DNA of 44,136 nucleotides from Bacillota bacterium. Its GTDB lineage: Bacteria > Bacillota_I > Bacilli_A > Erysipelotrichales > Coprobacillaceae. The notes below the pieces were generated by a model. It did not search any database. It was not told where the DNA came from and was given only the letters and a program-made list of their open reading frames with translations. The position numbers and the translations under genes were made by a program. The DNA lies in assembly GCA_030540195.1 (NCBI GenBank), contig JAUNWT010000010.1:1-44136 (forward strand), in the 5' to 3' direction. Position 1 is the stretch's first letter. Every line of letters begins with the position of its first letter. This document shows, in pieces, positions 1-10,000 of this stretch.

Positions 1-834
1 ATGTCAGTAATTTCAATGAAAAAATTATTAGAAGTAGGTGTTCATTTTGGACATCAAACAAAAAGATGGAATCCAAAAATGGCTCCATACATTTTCACAT
101 CAAGAAACGGTATTTACATTATTGATTTACAAAAATCATCTAAAAAAATCGATGAAGCTTATAAAGCAATGAATGAAATTGCCGAAAAAGGTGGAAAAGT
201 TTTATTTGTAGGAACTAAAAAACAAGCTCAAGAAGCTGTTAAAGAAGAAGCTATCCGTTCTGGAAGTTACTATGTTAATTCACGTTGGTTAGGTGGAACA
301 TTAACAAACTTCAAAACAATTCAAAAAAGAATTAGAAGATTAATTGAATTAGAAAAAATGGAAAAAGATGGAACTTTCGATCTTTTACCTAAAAAAGAAG
401 TTATCTTACTTAAAAAAGAAGCTGCTAAGTTAGAAAAGAACTTAGGTGGAATCAAAGAAATGAGAAGATTACCAAGTGCTTTATTTGTAGTAGATCCTAA
501 AGCTGAACACAACGCTGTTGCTGAAGCAAGAATCTTAGGAATCCCTGTATTTGGTATTGTTGATACTAACTGTGATCCAGATGAAGTTGATTATGTAATC
601 CCAGCAAATGATGATGCTATTAGAGCTGTTAAATTAATCGTTGCAGCTATGGCTGATGCAATTTGTGAAGCAAAAAGTGAACCTTTAACTGTTGCTTATG
701 TTAAAGATGAAGATGAAAAAGAAGTAACTATGAATGATGCTGTATCTTCTGTTGAAAACAACAATAGAAGAGGGCCAAGAAATAAAGCTGGTAGACCAGC
801 TCAAAGAAGAGAAGCTAAACCAACTCAAGAATAA
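1..834 (+). CDS. rpsB: 30S ribosomal protein S2
   Basis: This is a structural protein of the small ribosomal subunit. The 277-residue product begins with the family's typical N-terminus ([21 protein letters not shown]) and contains the conserved [14 protein letters not shown] and [16 protein letters not shown] stretches. It is longer than most bacterial S2 proteins because of a basic, glutamine- and arginine-rich C-terminal tail after about residue 250. The window starts exactly at the ATG, so the ribosome binding site and promoter cannot be seen. It is followed by a terminator and then tsf, the standard rpsB-tsf pairing. Confidence 0.97.
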   Translation: MSVISMKKLLEVGVHFGHQTKRWNPKMAPYIFTSRNGIYIIDLQKSSKKIDEAYKAMNEIAEKGGKVLFVGTKKQAQEAVKEEAIRSGSYYVNSRWLGGTLTNFKTIQKRIRRLIELEKMEKDGTFDLLPKKEVILLKKEAAKLEKNLGGIKEMRRLPSALFVVDPKAEHNAVAEARILGIPVFGIVDTNCDPDEVDYVIPANDDAIRAVKLIVAAMADAICEAKSEPLTVAYVKDEDEKEVTMNDAVSSVENNNRRGPRNKAGRPAQRREAKPTQE

Positions 835-865
835 TCAAGGCTGGAAATCATAAATATGTTGTGAT

Positions 866-889
866 GGGAAAGCAAAGCTTTCCCTTTTT
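866..889 (+). terminator. Intrinsic terminator or attenuator between rpsB and tsf
   Basis: A perfect 8-bp stem GGGAAAGC / GCTTTCCC with an AAA loop is followed directly by five T residues. It lies 31 bases after the rpsB stop and 27 bases before tsf. No clear separate promoter for tsf is visible after it, so it probably lets some transcription through and lowers tsf output relative to rpsB. Confidence 0.8.
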
Positions 890-916
890 AATAAATAAAA
901 AACGGAGGACAAAAAA

Positions 917-1798
917 ATGGCAATTAGTGCAAAATTAGTAAAAGAATTACGTGAAAAAACTGGTGCTGGAATGATGGATTGTAAAAAAGCATTAGAAGCA
1001 TGTGATGGTGACATCGAAGCATCATTCGACTGGTTAAGAGAAAAAGGAATTGCAAAATCTGCAAAAAAAGCTGACAGAATCGCAGCTGAAGGTTTATCAG
1101 CATTCGCTATCAATGGTAACGTTGCTGCTATGGTAGAAGTTAACTCTGAAACTGACTTCGTAGCTAAAAACGCTGAATTCATTGCATTAGTAAATACAGT
1201 TTGTGAAGCAGTTGCTGCTAACAATCCTGCAGATTTAGAAGCTGCAAAAGCAATCGAAGTTGATGGAAAAACTCTTGAAACTACAATTGCTGAAGCTTCA
1301 GGAAAAATTGGAGAAAAATTATCTTTAAGAAGAATTAAAACTTTCACTAAAGAAGATAACGAAGTATTTGGTGCTTACTCACATATGGGTGGAAAAATGG
1401 TATCAATCGTTAAATTAGCTGATGCTACTGAAGAAAAAGCAAAAGACATCGCTATGCATGTTGCTGCTATCAACCCAAAATATATCTCTCAAGATGAAAT
1501 TCCACAAGCTGAAAAAGATAGAGAAGATGCTGTACAAACTGAAATTATGGCAAATGATCCAAAATTAGCTAACAAACCTGAAAAAGTATTAGAAGGTATT
1601 AAACGTGGTAAATTAAATAAAGTATTCTCTGAATGGTGCTTATTAGATCAAGAATTTATTAAAACACCTAAAGAAACAGTTGCTAAATACTTAGGAAATA
1701 GTAAAGTATTAGAAATCGCTCGTTTCCAAGTTGGTGAAGGTATCGAAAAGAAAGAAGAAAACTTTGCTGAAGAAGTAGCTGCACAAATGAAACAATAA
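917..1798 (+). CDS. tsf: Translation elongation factor Ts
   Basis: EF-Ts is the nucleotide exchange factor that reloads EF-Tu with GTP. The 293-residue protein shows the N-terminal signature LREKTGAGMMDCKKAL (about residues 11-26), followed by the core TDFVAKN motif within EVNSETDFVAKN. Its length is normal for the family. The ATG is preceded by a strong GGAGG at suitable spacing. It follows rpsB and is followed by a terminator and then pyrH, the common bacterial order. Confidence 0.97.
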   Translation: MAISAKLVKELREKTGAGMMDCKKALEACDGDIEASFDWLREKGIAKSAKKADRIAAEGLSAFAINGNVAAMVEVNSETDFVAKNAEFIALVNTVCEAVAANNPADLEAAKAIEVDGKTLETTIAEASGKIGEKLSLRRIKTFTKEDNEVFGAYSHMGGKMVSIVKLADATEEKAKDIAMHVAAINPKYISQDEIPQAEKDREDAVQTEIMANDPKLANKPEKVLEGIKRGKLNKVFSEWCLLDQEFIKTPKETVAKYLGNSKVLEIARFQVGEGIEKKEENFAEEVAAQMKQ

Positions 1799-1803
1799 TT
1801 ATT

Positions 1804-1830
1804 AAGGACACTTTAAGTGTGTCCTTTTTT
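1804..1830 (+). terminator. Intrinsic terminator between tsf and pyrH
   Basis: Stem AGGACAC (1805-1811) pairs with GTGTCCT (1819-1825) around a seven-base loop and runs into a T tract. The pyrH ribosome binding site AAGGAG follows within ten bases, so partial read-through is needed unless a promoter lies inside tsf. Confidence 0.8.
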
Positions 1831-1852
1831 TGAAAAAGAAGGAGATTATCTT

Positions 1853-2569
1853 ATGAAATACAAAAGAGTCTTATTAAAATTAAGTGGAGAAGCATTAGCT
1901 GGTGAAGATAATTTTGGTATTAATGCTAAAACTGTAGCAGATATTGCAAGACAAATCAAAGAAGCTAAAGAACTAGGTGTTGAAATTGCTATTGTATGTG
2001 GTGGTGGAAACATTTGGCGTGGTGTCACAGGGGCACAAATGGGTATGGAACGTTCTTCAGCAGACTACATGGGAATGTTAGCTACTGTAATGAACGGTTT
2101 AGCTGTACAAAATGCTTTAGAACAATTAGGTGTTCAAACACGTTTACTTTCAGCAATTGAAATGCGTCAAGTTGCTGAACCTTATATTAGAAGACGTGCT
2201 GTAAGACATTTAGAAAAGGGTAGAATTGTTATCTTTGGTGCAGGAACAGGTAGCCCATATTTTACAACTGACACAACAGCTGCTTTAAGAGCTGCTGAAA
2301 TCAATGCAGATGTTATTTTAATGGCTAAAAATGGTGTTGATGGTGTTTATTCAGCAGATCCAAAATTAGATACAAATGCAGTTAAATTTGATGAAATTTC
2401 TTATGCTGATGTTTTAGCTAAAGATTTAAAAGTAATGGATCAAACTGCTATTACTTTATGTAAAGATAATAATATTGACTTATGTGTATTCAATATGCAA
2501 GAAGACGGTAATATTGCCAAAGCTTGTGATGGTCAAAAAATTGGAACGACTATTTCTGGAGGAAAATAA
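1853..2569 (+). CDS. pyrH: UMP kinase
   Basis: UMP kinase phosphorylates UMP to UDP in pyrimidine nucleotide synthesis. The 238-residue product has the bacterial amino-acid-kinase fold motifs: KLSGEAL near the N-terminus, [28 protein letters not shown] and [13 protein letters not shown]. An in-frame GTG at 1817 sits inside the upstream terminator, so the ATG at 1853, with AAGGAG just upstream and the canonical [12 protein letters not shown] start, was chosen. It is followed one base later by frr. Confidence 0.96.
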   Translation: MKYKRVLLKLSGEALAGEDNFGINAKTVADIARQIKEAKELGVEIAIVCGGGNIWRGVTGAQMGMERSSADYMGMLATVMNGLAVQNALEQLGVQTRLLSAIEMRQVAEPYIRRRAVRHLEKGRIVIFGAGTGSPYFTTDTTAALRAAEINADVILMAKNGVDGVYSADPKLDTNAVKFDEISYADVLAKDLKVMDQTAITLCKDNNIDLCVFNMQEDGNIAKACDGQKIGTTISGGK

Positions 2570-2570
2570 T

Positions 2571-3116
2571 ATGATTAATATGATTTTAGATGATGCAAAC
2601 GATAGAATGCAAAAAGCTATTGAAGCTTATCAAAGAGATTTAGCTACTGTAAGAACAGGTAGAGCAACTCCAGCAATGCTTGATCGTGTAATGGTTAATT
2701 ACTATGGTTCACCAACACCAATTAATCAAATGGCTGGTGTTTCTGTTGTTGAAGGTAGACAATTAGTTATTAAACCTTATGATAAATCTGCTTTAAAAGA
2801 TATTGAACATGGTATTTATGAAGCTGATTTAGGATTAACTCCTCAAAATGATGGAGAAATCATCCGTATTACAGTACCTGCCTTAACAGAAGAAAGACGT
2901 AAAGAGTTTGCTAAAAACGTATGGAAATTTGCTGAACATGCAAAAGTTGCAGTTAGAAATATCCGTCGTGATGCAAATGATGAAATCAAAAAATGTGACG
3001 GTAGTGAAGATGAAATCAAAGATGGACAAAACAGAGTTCAAAAATTAACAGATAAATTTGTTAAAGAAATTGATGAAATCGGAAAAGCTAAAGAAAAAGA
3101 TATTATGACAGTTTAA
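2571..3116 (+). CDS. frr: Ribosome recycling factor
   Basis: RRF works with EF-G to split ribosomes after termination. The 181-residue product carries the RTGRATPAMLDRVMVNYYG and PLNQMA-like (PINQMAG) segments and the C-terminal DEIGKAKEKDIMTV typical of RRF. The ATG at 2571 has GGAGG at 2558-2562, eight bases upstream; an in-frame longer reading would start inside pyrH without a good site. A second ATG at 2580 is possible but lies further from the GGAGG. It is coupled to pyrH with a one-base gap. Confidence 0.96.
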   Translation: MINMILDDANDRMQKAIEAYQRDLATVRTGRATPAMLDRVMVNYYGSPTPINQMAGVSVVEGRQLVIKPYDKSALKDIEHGIYEADLGLTPQNDGEIIRITVPALTEERRKEFAKNVWKFAEHAKVAVRNIRRDANDEIKKCDGSEDEIKDGQNRVQKLTDKFVKEIDEIGKAKEKDIMTV

Positions 3117-3144
3117 AAGGAATACTTCGGTATTTCTTTTTTTT
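3117..3144 (+). terminator. Intrinsic terminator after frr
   Basis: AAGGAATAC pairs with GTATTTCTT around a stable TTCG tetraloop (3126-3129), with eight Ts ending the structure. It closes the rpsB-to-frr group; a separate promoter follows for uppS. Confidence 0.85.
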
Positions 3145-3159
3145 GTTTTTAGGCAAATT

Positions 3160-3187
3160 TTGTTTTTTGTATGTTTTATGTTATAAT
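3160..3187 (+). promoter_or_regulatory. Vegetative promoter for uppS-cdsA-dxr-rseP
   Basis: TTGTTT (3160-3165) and a perfect TATAAT (3182-3187) are separated by 16 bases, and TGT precedes the -10 to give an extended -10. The uppS start is about 29 bases downstream of the -10. Read by eye. Confidence 0.65.
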
Positions 3188-3215
3188 CTTTCTTGACTTT
3201 AAGGAGGATAACTCT

Positions 3216-3947
3216 ATGGATAAAGAAGATTATCAATTAGATATGAATAATATACCAGCGCATATTGCTTTTATTATGGATGGTAATGGACGTTGGGCTA
3301 AAAAAAGAATGATGCCAAGAACATTTGGTCATAATGAAGGAACAAAAACAATTAGAAAAATTGCCCTAGAAGCAAATCGCTTAGGAGTCAAAGCAATGAC
3401 AGTGTATGCTTTTTCAACTGAAAACTTTGCACGACCAGAAGAAGAAGTACAATTTATTTTTAAATTACCTAAAAAGTTCTTTGAATCTTATTTAAAAGAA
3501 TTGATTGAAAATAATGTACAAATATGTATGATTGGTCATCTTGATAAGGCACCACAAGCAACAAGAGATATTATTACTAGTGCTATTGAACAAACAAAAA
3601 ATAATACAGGATTAAAATTGTGCTTTGCTTTTATTTATGGTGGTAGAGATGAAATCGTTCATTCTACAAAACAAATTGTTCAAGATGTTCAAGAAGGAAA
3701 AATAAACATTGATGATATTACGGAAGATTACTTTAATTCAACATTAATGTCAGCTAATTTACCTGACGTGGATTTAATGATTCGTACAAGTGGAGAACAA
3801 CGCTTATCGAATTTTATGTTATGGCAATTAGCGTATGCTGAATTTATTTTTACGCCAGTTTATTGGCCTGATTTTGACGAAAAGGAATTGCATAAATCTA
3901 TTTGGCTTTATCAAAATAGAGAGCGTCGATATGGAGGATTAAAATAG
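3216..3947 (+). CDS. uppS: Undecaprenyl (isoprenyl) diphosphate synthase
   Basis: This cis-prenyltransferase extends farnesyl diphosphate with isopentenyl diphosphate to make the C55 lipid carrier for cell-wall synthesis. The 243-residue protein shows HIAFIMDGNGRWAKKR with the catalytic Asp, YAFSTENFARP, and DLMIRTSGEQRLSNFMLWQ near the C-terminus. The usual NYGGR reads IYGGR here. The ATG at 3216 follows AAGGAGG; upstream in-frame codons overlap the promoter and were rejected. It begins an operon with cdsA, dxr and rseP, and overlaps cdsA by one base. Confidence 0.95.
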   Translation: MDKEDYQLDMNNIPAHIAFIMDGNGRWAKKRMMPRTFGHNEGTKTIRKIALEANRLGVKAMTVYAFSTENFARPEEEVQFIFKLPKKFFESYLKELIENNVQICMIGHLDKAPQATRDIITSAIEQTKNNTGLKLCFAFIYGGRDEIVHSTKQIVQDVQEGKINIDDITEDYFNSTLMSANLPDVDLMIRTSGEQRLSNFMLWQLAYAEFIFTPVYWPDFDEKELHKSIWLYQNRERRYGGLK

Positions 3948-4729
3948 TGAAAGAAAGAATTATTACAGCTTTATATCTTATTGCAGTCGTCGTACCAGCT
4001 GTTGTTTTTGGTGGTTTTTTTTATAAAATCTTGATTGCTGTTGTCATGGGGCTAAGTGTTTATGAAATGCTTCATATTTGCTCAAGACCACGCATTGGTT
4101 TATATACGTATTTTCTTGTAGGAGCATTTTTTGTTGGTGGTTTTTTATTAAGCAGAGATAGTTTGCTTATCTCTAATTACCTTATTTTAGTATATATGGC
4201 TTGTGTTTTGGCTTGTATGATTTTTGATGAAAATTGTAATATTGAACGTGCTGCCTATGTATTTACTATGGGAACACTTGTTTGTGCAGGATGTCATGCT
4301 TTGCTTGTCATGCGTTTAAGTTATGGTTGGGAGTATTTATTGCTTCTAGCAATTGCTACATTTGGAAGTGATACAGGGGCTTATTTTACAGGAATGGCCA
4401 TTGGAAAACATAAATTAATACCAAGACTTTCTCCTAAAAAAACCATTGAAGGTTCAATTGGTGGAATTATTTTAGGAAGTATTTTAGGCCTTGCTTTTGC
4501 CTATTTTACTGGTATTCTTGCAAGACATTGGATCATTGTACCAGCGGTTATTGTTATGACAATAACAGGGCAAATTGGTGATTTGATTTTTAGTGCGATT
4601 AAAAGATATTTTGAGGTCAAAGATTACTCAAAATTATTACCAGGACATGGAGGAATCTTAGATCGTATTGATAGTTTAACGTATAATGTTTTAATATTCA
4701 GTTTCTTTTTAATGATTGTGGGGTTGTAA
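3947..4729 (+). CDS. cdsA: Phosphatidate cytidylyltransferase (CDP-diglyceride synthase)
   Basis: CdsA is an integral membrane enzyme that converts phosphatidic acid and CTP to CDP-diacylglycerol for phospholipid synthesis. The 260-residue protein is made mostly of hydrophobic helices and ends with the family signature: KTIEGSIGG, then GQIGDLIFSAIKR, then LLPGHGGILDRIDS. The GTG start overlaps the uppS stop by one base and is preceded by GGAGG, which points to translational coupling. Confidence 0.93.
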   Translation: MKERIITALYLIAVVVPAVVFGGFFYKILIAVVMGLSVYEMLHICSRPRIGLYTYFLVGAFFVGGFLLSRDSLLISNYLILVYMACVLACMIFDENCNIERAAYVFTMGTLVCAGCHALLVMRLSYGWEYLLLLAIATFGSDTGAYFTGMAIGKHKLIPRLSPKKTIEGSIGGIILGSILGLAFAYFTGILARHWIIVPAVIVMTITGQIGDLIFSAIKRYFEVKDYSKLLPGHGGILDRIDSLTYNVLIFSFFLMIVGL

Positions 4730-4732
4730 AAA

Positions 4733-5881
4733 ATGAAAAAGATTACCATATTAGGGGCAACAGGTTCTATTGGTCAACAAACAGTAGACGTATGTTTACA
4801 TCATCAAGATGAATTTGAAGTTGTTGCTATTTCTGCAGGAAAAAATATCAAATTACTTGAGGAAACAATTAAACAAATCAAACCAAAGGTTGTTTGTGTT
4901 ATTGATGAAAAAGATGCACTTTATTTACAAGAAAAGTATAAAGAAATCAAATGTGTTTATGGACCTGAAGGTCTTGACTATATTGCAACTATAGATGAGG
5001 TAGATATTGTCTTAAATGCGATTGTTGGTTTTGCTGGTTTATTACCAACGATTCACGCTATTGAAGCTAAAAAGGATATTGCCCTTGCTAATAAAGAAAC
5101 TTTAGTTGTTGCAGGACATATTATTACAAAATTAGTAAAGGAAAATGGTGTAAAATTATTACCAGTAGATAGTGAACACTCAGCAATTTTCCAATCTTTA
5201 CAAGGAAATAAAGAAAATAGAATTAAACGTATTCTCTTGACTGCAAGTGGTGGAAGTTTTAGAAATAAAACAAGAGAAGAACTTGCAGGCGTTTCTGTAG
5301 AAGATGCTTTAAAACATCCAAATTGGTCAATGGGTGCAAAAATTACTATTGATAGTGCAACACTTTTTAATAAAGGACTTGAAGTTATTGAAGCTAAGTG
5401 GCTGTTTGATGTTGACTATGATCAAATTGAAGTATTAATTCATCCAGAAAGTATTTTACATTCTGCTGTTGAATATGAAGATACTTCAGTTATGGGTCAA
5501 ATGGGAACACCAGATATGCGTTTGGCTATTCAATATGCTTTGACATATCCAAAAAGGGAAGTTCTTGTTAATGGTGAATCTTTGGATTTAACAAAGATTG
5601 GTTCACTTACTTTTATTAAACCTGATTTTAATAGATTCCATGCTTTAGAACTTGCATATAAAGCAGGAAAAACAGGCGGAAGTTTACCTTGTGTTTTAAA
5701 TGGGGCAAATGAAATGGCTAATTTACTTTTTAGAGAAGGTAAAATAGAATTCTTACAAATTGAAGAACTTGTTGAAAAAGCAATGAATGCTCATCAAGTT
5801 ATTCAAGATCCAAATGTATCACAATTATTAGAAATTGATCATTGGGCAAGAGATTTTGTTTTAAAGGAGATTAATAAATAG
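4733..5881 (+). CDS. dxr: 1-deoxy-D-xylulose 5-phosphate reductoisomerase
   Basis: Dxr makes MEP from DXP with NADPH, the committed step of the non-mevalonate isoprenoid pathway, and so supplies the IPP used by neighbouring UppS. The 382-residue protein has the N-terminal Rossmann motif GATGSIGQQT, ALANKETLVVAG, the metal and substrate site PVDSEHSAIFQ, TASGGSFR, and HPNWSMGAKITIDSATL. Length is normal. It starts three bases after cdsA stops and abuts rseP. Confidence 0.96.
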   Translation: MKKITILGATGSIGQQTVDVCLHHQDEFEVVAISAGKNIKLLEETIKQIKPKVVCVIDEKDALYLQEKYKEIKCVYGPEGLDYIATIDEVDIVLNAIVGFAGLLPTIHAIEAKKDIALANKETLVVAGHIITKLVKENGVKLLPVDSEHSAIFQSLQGNKENRIKRILLTASGGSFRNKTREELAGVSVEDALKHPNWSMGAKITIDSATLFNKGLEVIEAKWLFDVDYDQIEVLIHPESILHSAVEYEDTSVMGQMGTPDMRLAIQYALTYPKREVLVNGESLDLTKIGSLTFIKPDFNRFHALELAYKAGKTGGSLPCVLNGANEMANLLFREGKIEFLQIEELVEKAMNAHQVIQDPNVSQLLEIDHWARDFVLKEINK

Positions 5882-6961
5882 ATGCAAACGATTATAAATA
5901 TTATTGTTTTCTTTTTGATTCTTGGAGCTATTGTCTTGATTCATGAATTAGGTCATTTTTTAACAGCAAAACTTTTTGGGGTTTATTGTGCTGAGTTCTC
6001 TATTGGAATGGGACCTAAACTTTTTTCAAAGAAAAAGGGTGAAACAGAATATCAAATACGTGCACTTCCTATCGGTGGTTATGTTGCTATGGCAGGAGAA
6101 GCTGATCAAGAAGACAATGAAATCATGAAAGATGTTCCCTATGAAAGGACATTAAAAGGGATTAAAACATGGAAGAAATGTGTTATCATGCTTGCTGGTG
6201 TTTTTATGAACTTTGTTTTAGCTCTTGTTTTATTAATTGGTATTTATTCTTTTGTAGAAGTACAAACAAACACTTCAGAAATTGGTAGTGTTGTCAAAAA
6301 TAAAGGAGCAGCTCTTGCGGGAATTGAAGCAGGGGATGTCATTAATAAAATTACAATCAATAATGAAGAACATATCATTGCTTCTTTTTCCGATATTCAA
6401 GAAGTTCTAGATAATGAAAATTTACAATTAGATACAGATACAGTCACTATGAAAGTAAGTCTTACAAGAAATAAACACACTTTAGAAAAAGAAGTGACAG
6501 CAAAATACAATAATGAAACAAAATCTTATGTCATGGGAATTACAGCGGCAACGAAGAAACTTACTTTTGCAGAAGCAATCCGTCAAGGAATCAATCAATT
6601 TATTGAATATGCTTTGTTGATTTTTACGACATTAGGTAAGTTGATTACGGATATGACACATACAGTTTCTCAACTATCGGGACCGGTAGGAATTTATACA
6701 GTTACTGCACAAGTTACACAAACAGGTTCAATTAGTACCTTACTTTCATTAACGGCTTTATTATCGACAAATATTGGAATGTTTAACTTGCTTCCTATAC
6801 CTGGTTTAGATGGAAGTCAAGTATTGTTTGCACTTGTTGAAAAAGTGATTCGTCGTGAAATACCAACACGCATTAAATATGCTTTACAAATGGCAGGTCT
6901 TATTCTTGTTTTTGGATTAATGATTTTTGTAACTGTAAATGATATAGGAAAATTCTTTTAA
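5882..6961 (+). CDS. rseP: RIP-type site-2 zinc metalloprotease
   Basis: This is an intramembrane protease of the RseP/RasP/S2P family that cleaves membrane-bound regulators and remnant signal peptides. The 359-residue protein has a first membrane helix carrying the zinc motif HELGH at residues 21-25, the GMGPKLF segment, a PDZ-like region near 120-220, and a second catalytic segment NLLPIPGLDGSQVLF. The ATG directly follows the dxr stop codon. Which substrates it cuts cannot be told from the sequence. Confidence 0.93.
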   Translation: MQTIINIIVFFLILGAIVLIHELGHFLTAKLFGVYCAEFSIGMGPKLFSKKKGETEYQIRALPIGGYVAMAGEADQEDNEIMKDVPYERTLKGIKTWKKCVIMLAGVFMNFVLALVLLIGIYSFVEVQTNTSEIGSVVKNKGAALAGIEAGDVINKITINNEEHIIASFSDIQEVLDNENLQLDTDTVTMKVSLTRNKHTLEKEVTAKYNNETKSYVMGITAATKKLTFAEAIRQGINQFIEYALLIFTTLGKLITDMTHTVSQLSGPVGIYTVTAQVTQTGSISTLLSLTALLSTNIGMFNLLPIPGLDGSQVLFALVEKVIRREIPTRIKYALQMAGLILVFGLMIFVTVNDIGKFF

Positions 6962-6984
6962 AAAAAGGCTTTTGCCTTTTTTTT
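6961..6984 (+). terminator. Intrinsic terminator after rseP
   Basis: An A-rich stem ending in GGC pairs across a TTTT loop with GCC and a run of eight Ts. It closes the uppS-rseP operon before polC. Confidence 0.8.
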
Positions 6985-6985
6985 G

Positions 6986-6994
6986 TGTTATAAT
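6986..6994 (+). promoter_or_regulatory. Extended -10 promoter for polC
   Basis: TGTTATAAT matches an extended -10 (TGnTATAAT). The position expected for a -35 lies in the preceding terminator and does not match the consensus, so the promoter would depend on the extended -10. The polC ATG is 22 bases downstream. Confidence 0.55.
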
Positions 6995-7016
6995 AAATGC
7001 TGTTTCGAGGTGGAGT

Positions 7017-10000
7017 ATGAATAAATTAATTATTTTATTAAAACAATTAAATATTATAGATCAAGTCAGTATTTTAATGCATGCAAAATTAAATAGGGTT
7101 GTTGTACATCAAAATAATGAATATAGTTTTTATATTGAAAGTAAGGATTTTATTCCGTTTGAAGAATATCAATTATTGATCAATTCAAGTGATCAATTTC
7201 CATATCCTACTGAATTTATTTTCAATTATCCAGAAGATTTTTCATATGATCAAGATTGGTCTTATTATTTAGGCTACATTATTGAAAAAATGAAATTATT
7301 ATCACCATTATTTACATCTTTAAAGATTGAGGATATTGAAATCAATCAAGTTATAAAGATTGGGGTTTTAAATGAAATTCAATTAGAACAATACCAACAA
7401 TTACAAAATAAAATTAAACAACTATTTAAAGAAATTGGTTTAAATAAGTCTTTCCAATTTTATATCAAAGAAGATGCTGCAGAATTAGAAAGCTTACTTC
7501 AAGAAATGGATAGCTATGAACCTGTTCAAATTGACTTGACGGAATTTAAAAAAGCAGAAGCTCCTAAACCAAAATTCGATTATAAAAATAATTATCGACG
7601 TGAAAAAGGAGAAGCTACTTTTTTAAAACTTCATGAAATTACCAGCCAAACAATGGAAAATAACTGTACTATACAAGGATATGTTTTTAAAACAGAACTT
7701 ATTAAAACAAGAGCTGGGAAACATATTCAAACTTTATGGGTTACAGATTATACAGATTCCATTATGGTAAAACGTTTTGAAAATAATACGAATAATAATA
7801 TTGATGATATTAAAATATTAGATAAAGGAAAAGTATGGATCAAAGCCACTGGTGAAATCCGTCTAGATAACTATGCTAGAGAAACTGTTATGATGGCACG
7901 TTCTATTGAAATTGTTAAAGAACCAGCTTCAAGACAAGATAACGCGAAAGAAAAACGTGTAGAATTACATACACATTCAAAAATGTCTGCCATGGATGGT
8001 ATTGGTAATATTTCTGATTATATCAATCAAGTCGCAAAATGGGGACATAAAGCGATTGCCGTTACAGATCATGGAAATGTTCAATCTTTCCCAGAAGCAC
8101 AAATTGCAAGCTTAAAAGCGGGTATTAAGATGATTTATGGTGTTGAATTAAACATGATTGAACCTTACTTCAATATTGTTTTTAATGAAAAAAACATGTC
8201 TATTGAAGATGCAACTTATGTTTCATTCGACTTAGAAACAACAGGTTTTTCCGTGATTCATGATGGTATTACTGAATTTGGTGCGGTAAAAATAAAAAAT
8301 GGTGAAGTTGTTGATCGACTTCAAAGCTTTATTCATCCTGGTAAATCAATTGGTACAAGAGTTTCACAATTAACAAGTATTACCAATGAAATGGTTGCAG
8401 ATGCGCCTTCAATTAAAGAGTTCTTACCAAAGATTTTAGAATTCTTCGAGGGTTCAATTCTTGTGGCCCATAATGCGAAATTCGATATAGGTTTTTTAAA
8501 TGAAAGCTTAAAAAGACTAGGGCAAGAACCTATTCAAAATCCAGTTATTGACTCTTTAGCTCTTGCTAGAGCTATCATGAAGCCAATGAAATCCTATCGT
8601 TTAGGAAATGTCTGTCGTGTTTATCGTGTTAATTATGATGATGAAGTTGCCCATCGTGCCGACTATGATGCGGAAGTATTGGGTTCTGTTTTTACAACGA
8701 TGCTTCATTCTATCATGCAAAATGGACAATATAATTTACTTGATTTAAATAAATTACAAAAAGATGATGCTTATAAAATTGTTTTCCCATATCATATGAC
8801 AGCCCTTGCTTTAAATAAAGAAGGTCTTAAAAATATGTTTAAGATCGTATCAGAAGCCAATACAACTTATTTCCATGATGGTTCACGTATTCCTAAAGAA
8901 AGACTTGAATACTATCGAAAAGGATTGCTTTTTGGAACAAGTTGTTATCGTTCGGATGTTTTTGAAGCGGCTTTGAATTCTTCTGATGAAAAATTAGAAG
9001 AGCTTTTAAAGTTCTATGATTATGTAGAAATTCAACCATTTGATGATTATTATCATTTGATTGATCGAGGACAAATTGAATCGAAAGAAGATTTGATTAT
9101 TTCAATTAAAAGATTGATTTCTGCTGCTAAAAAACTCGATAAAATTATTGTGGCTACAGGGGATGTTCATTTCTTAAATGAAAAAGATAAGATTTATCGA
9201 GATGTCTTTATTTCTCAACCAAAAATTGGAATTGGACATCGTGCGCATCCTTTATGTGATCGTAAAAACCCACGTGCTTTTACACCATCACAATATTTAA
9301 GAACAACAGATGAAATGTTGAAATGTTATGATTATTTAACACCAGAAGAGTGTTATGAATATGTTGTCACAAACACAAATAAAATTGCGGATATGGTAGA
9401 AGAAATCCGACCAATTCATGATAAATTATTTACACCAACAATCGATAATGCCGATGAAAATCTAACAAAAATTTGTTATGATACGGCACATCGTCTTTAT
9501 GGTGAACAATTGCCTGAAATCGTCGAAAAACGATTAGAAAAAGAACTAAGTAATATCATTAAACATGGATTTGGGGTTATTTATTATATCTCTCACTTAT
9601 TAGTAAAAAAATCCAACGATGATGGTTACCTAGTAGGTTCCCGTGGTTCCGTAGGTTCATCCTTTGTCGCAACAATGTCAGGAATTACGGAAGTAAATCC
9701 ATTGCCACCGCATTATTTATGTTTACATTGTAGCCATAGTGAATTTTTAGAAGAAGGTGTGGCTGCTGATGGATATGATCTTCCAGATAAGATCTGTCCT
9801 GTTTGTGGAAAACCAATGAAAGGGGAAGGACATAATATTCCATTTGAAACCTTCCTTGGATTCAATGCTGATAAGGTACCCGATATCGACTTAAATTTCT
9901 CGGGAGCTTATCAAGCCAATGCCCATGCTTTTACTAAAACGATTTTTGGTGAAGATCATGTCTTTAGAGCGGGAACGATTTCAACCGTTGCAGAAAAAAC

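Noticed and set aside
835-1347. 170-residue open reading frame on the minus strand over tsf
   Set aside because: It is a mirror of the tsf coding frame, rich in Ala, Ser and Phe as expected for antisense of this sequence, with no ribosome binding site; tsf is certain.
1817-1852. Upstream GTG start for pyrH
   Set aside because: It lies inside the terminator and gives a Phe-rich extension not found in UMP kinases; the ATG at 1853 has the proper site.
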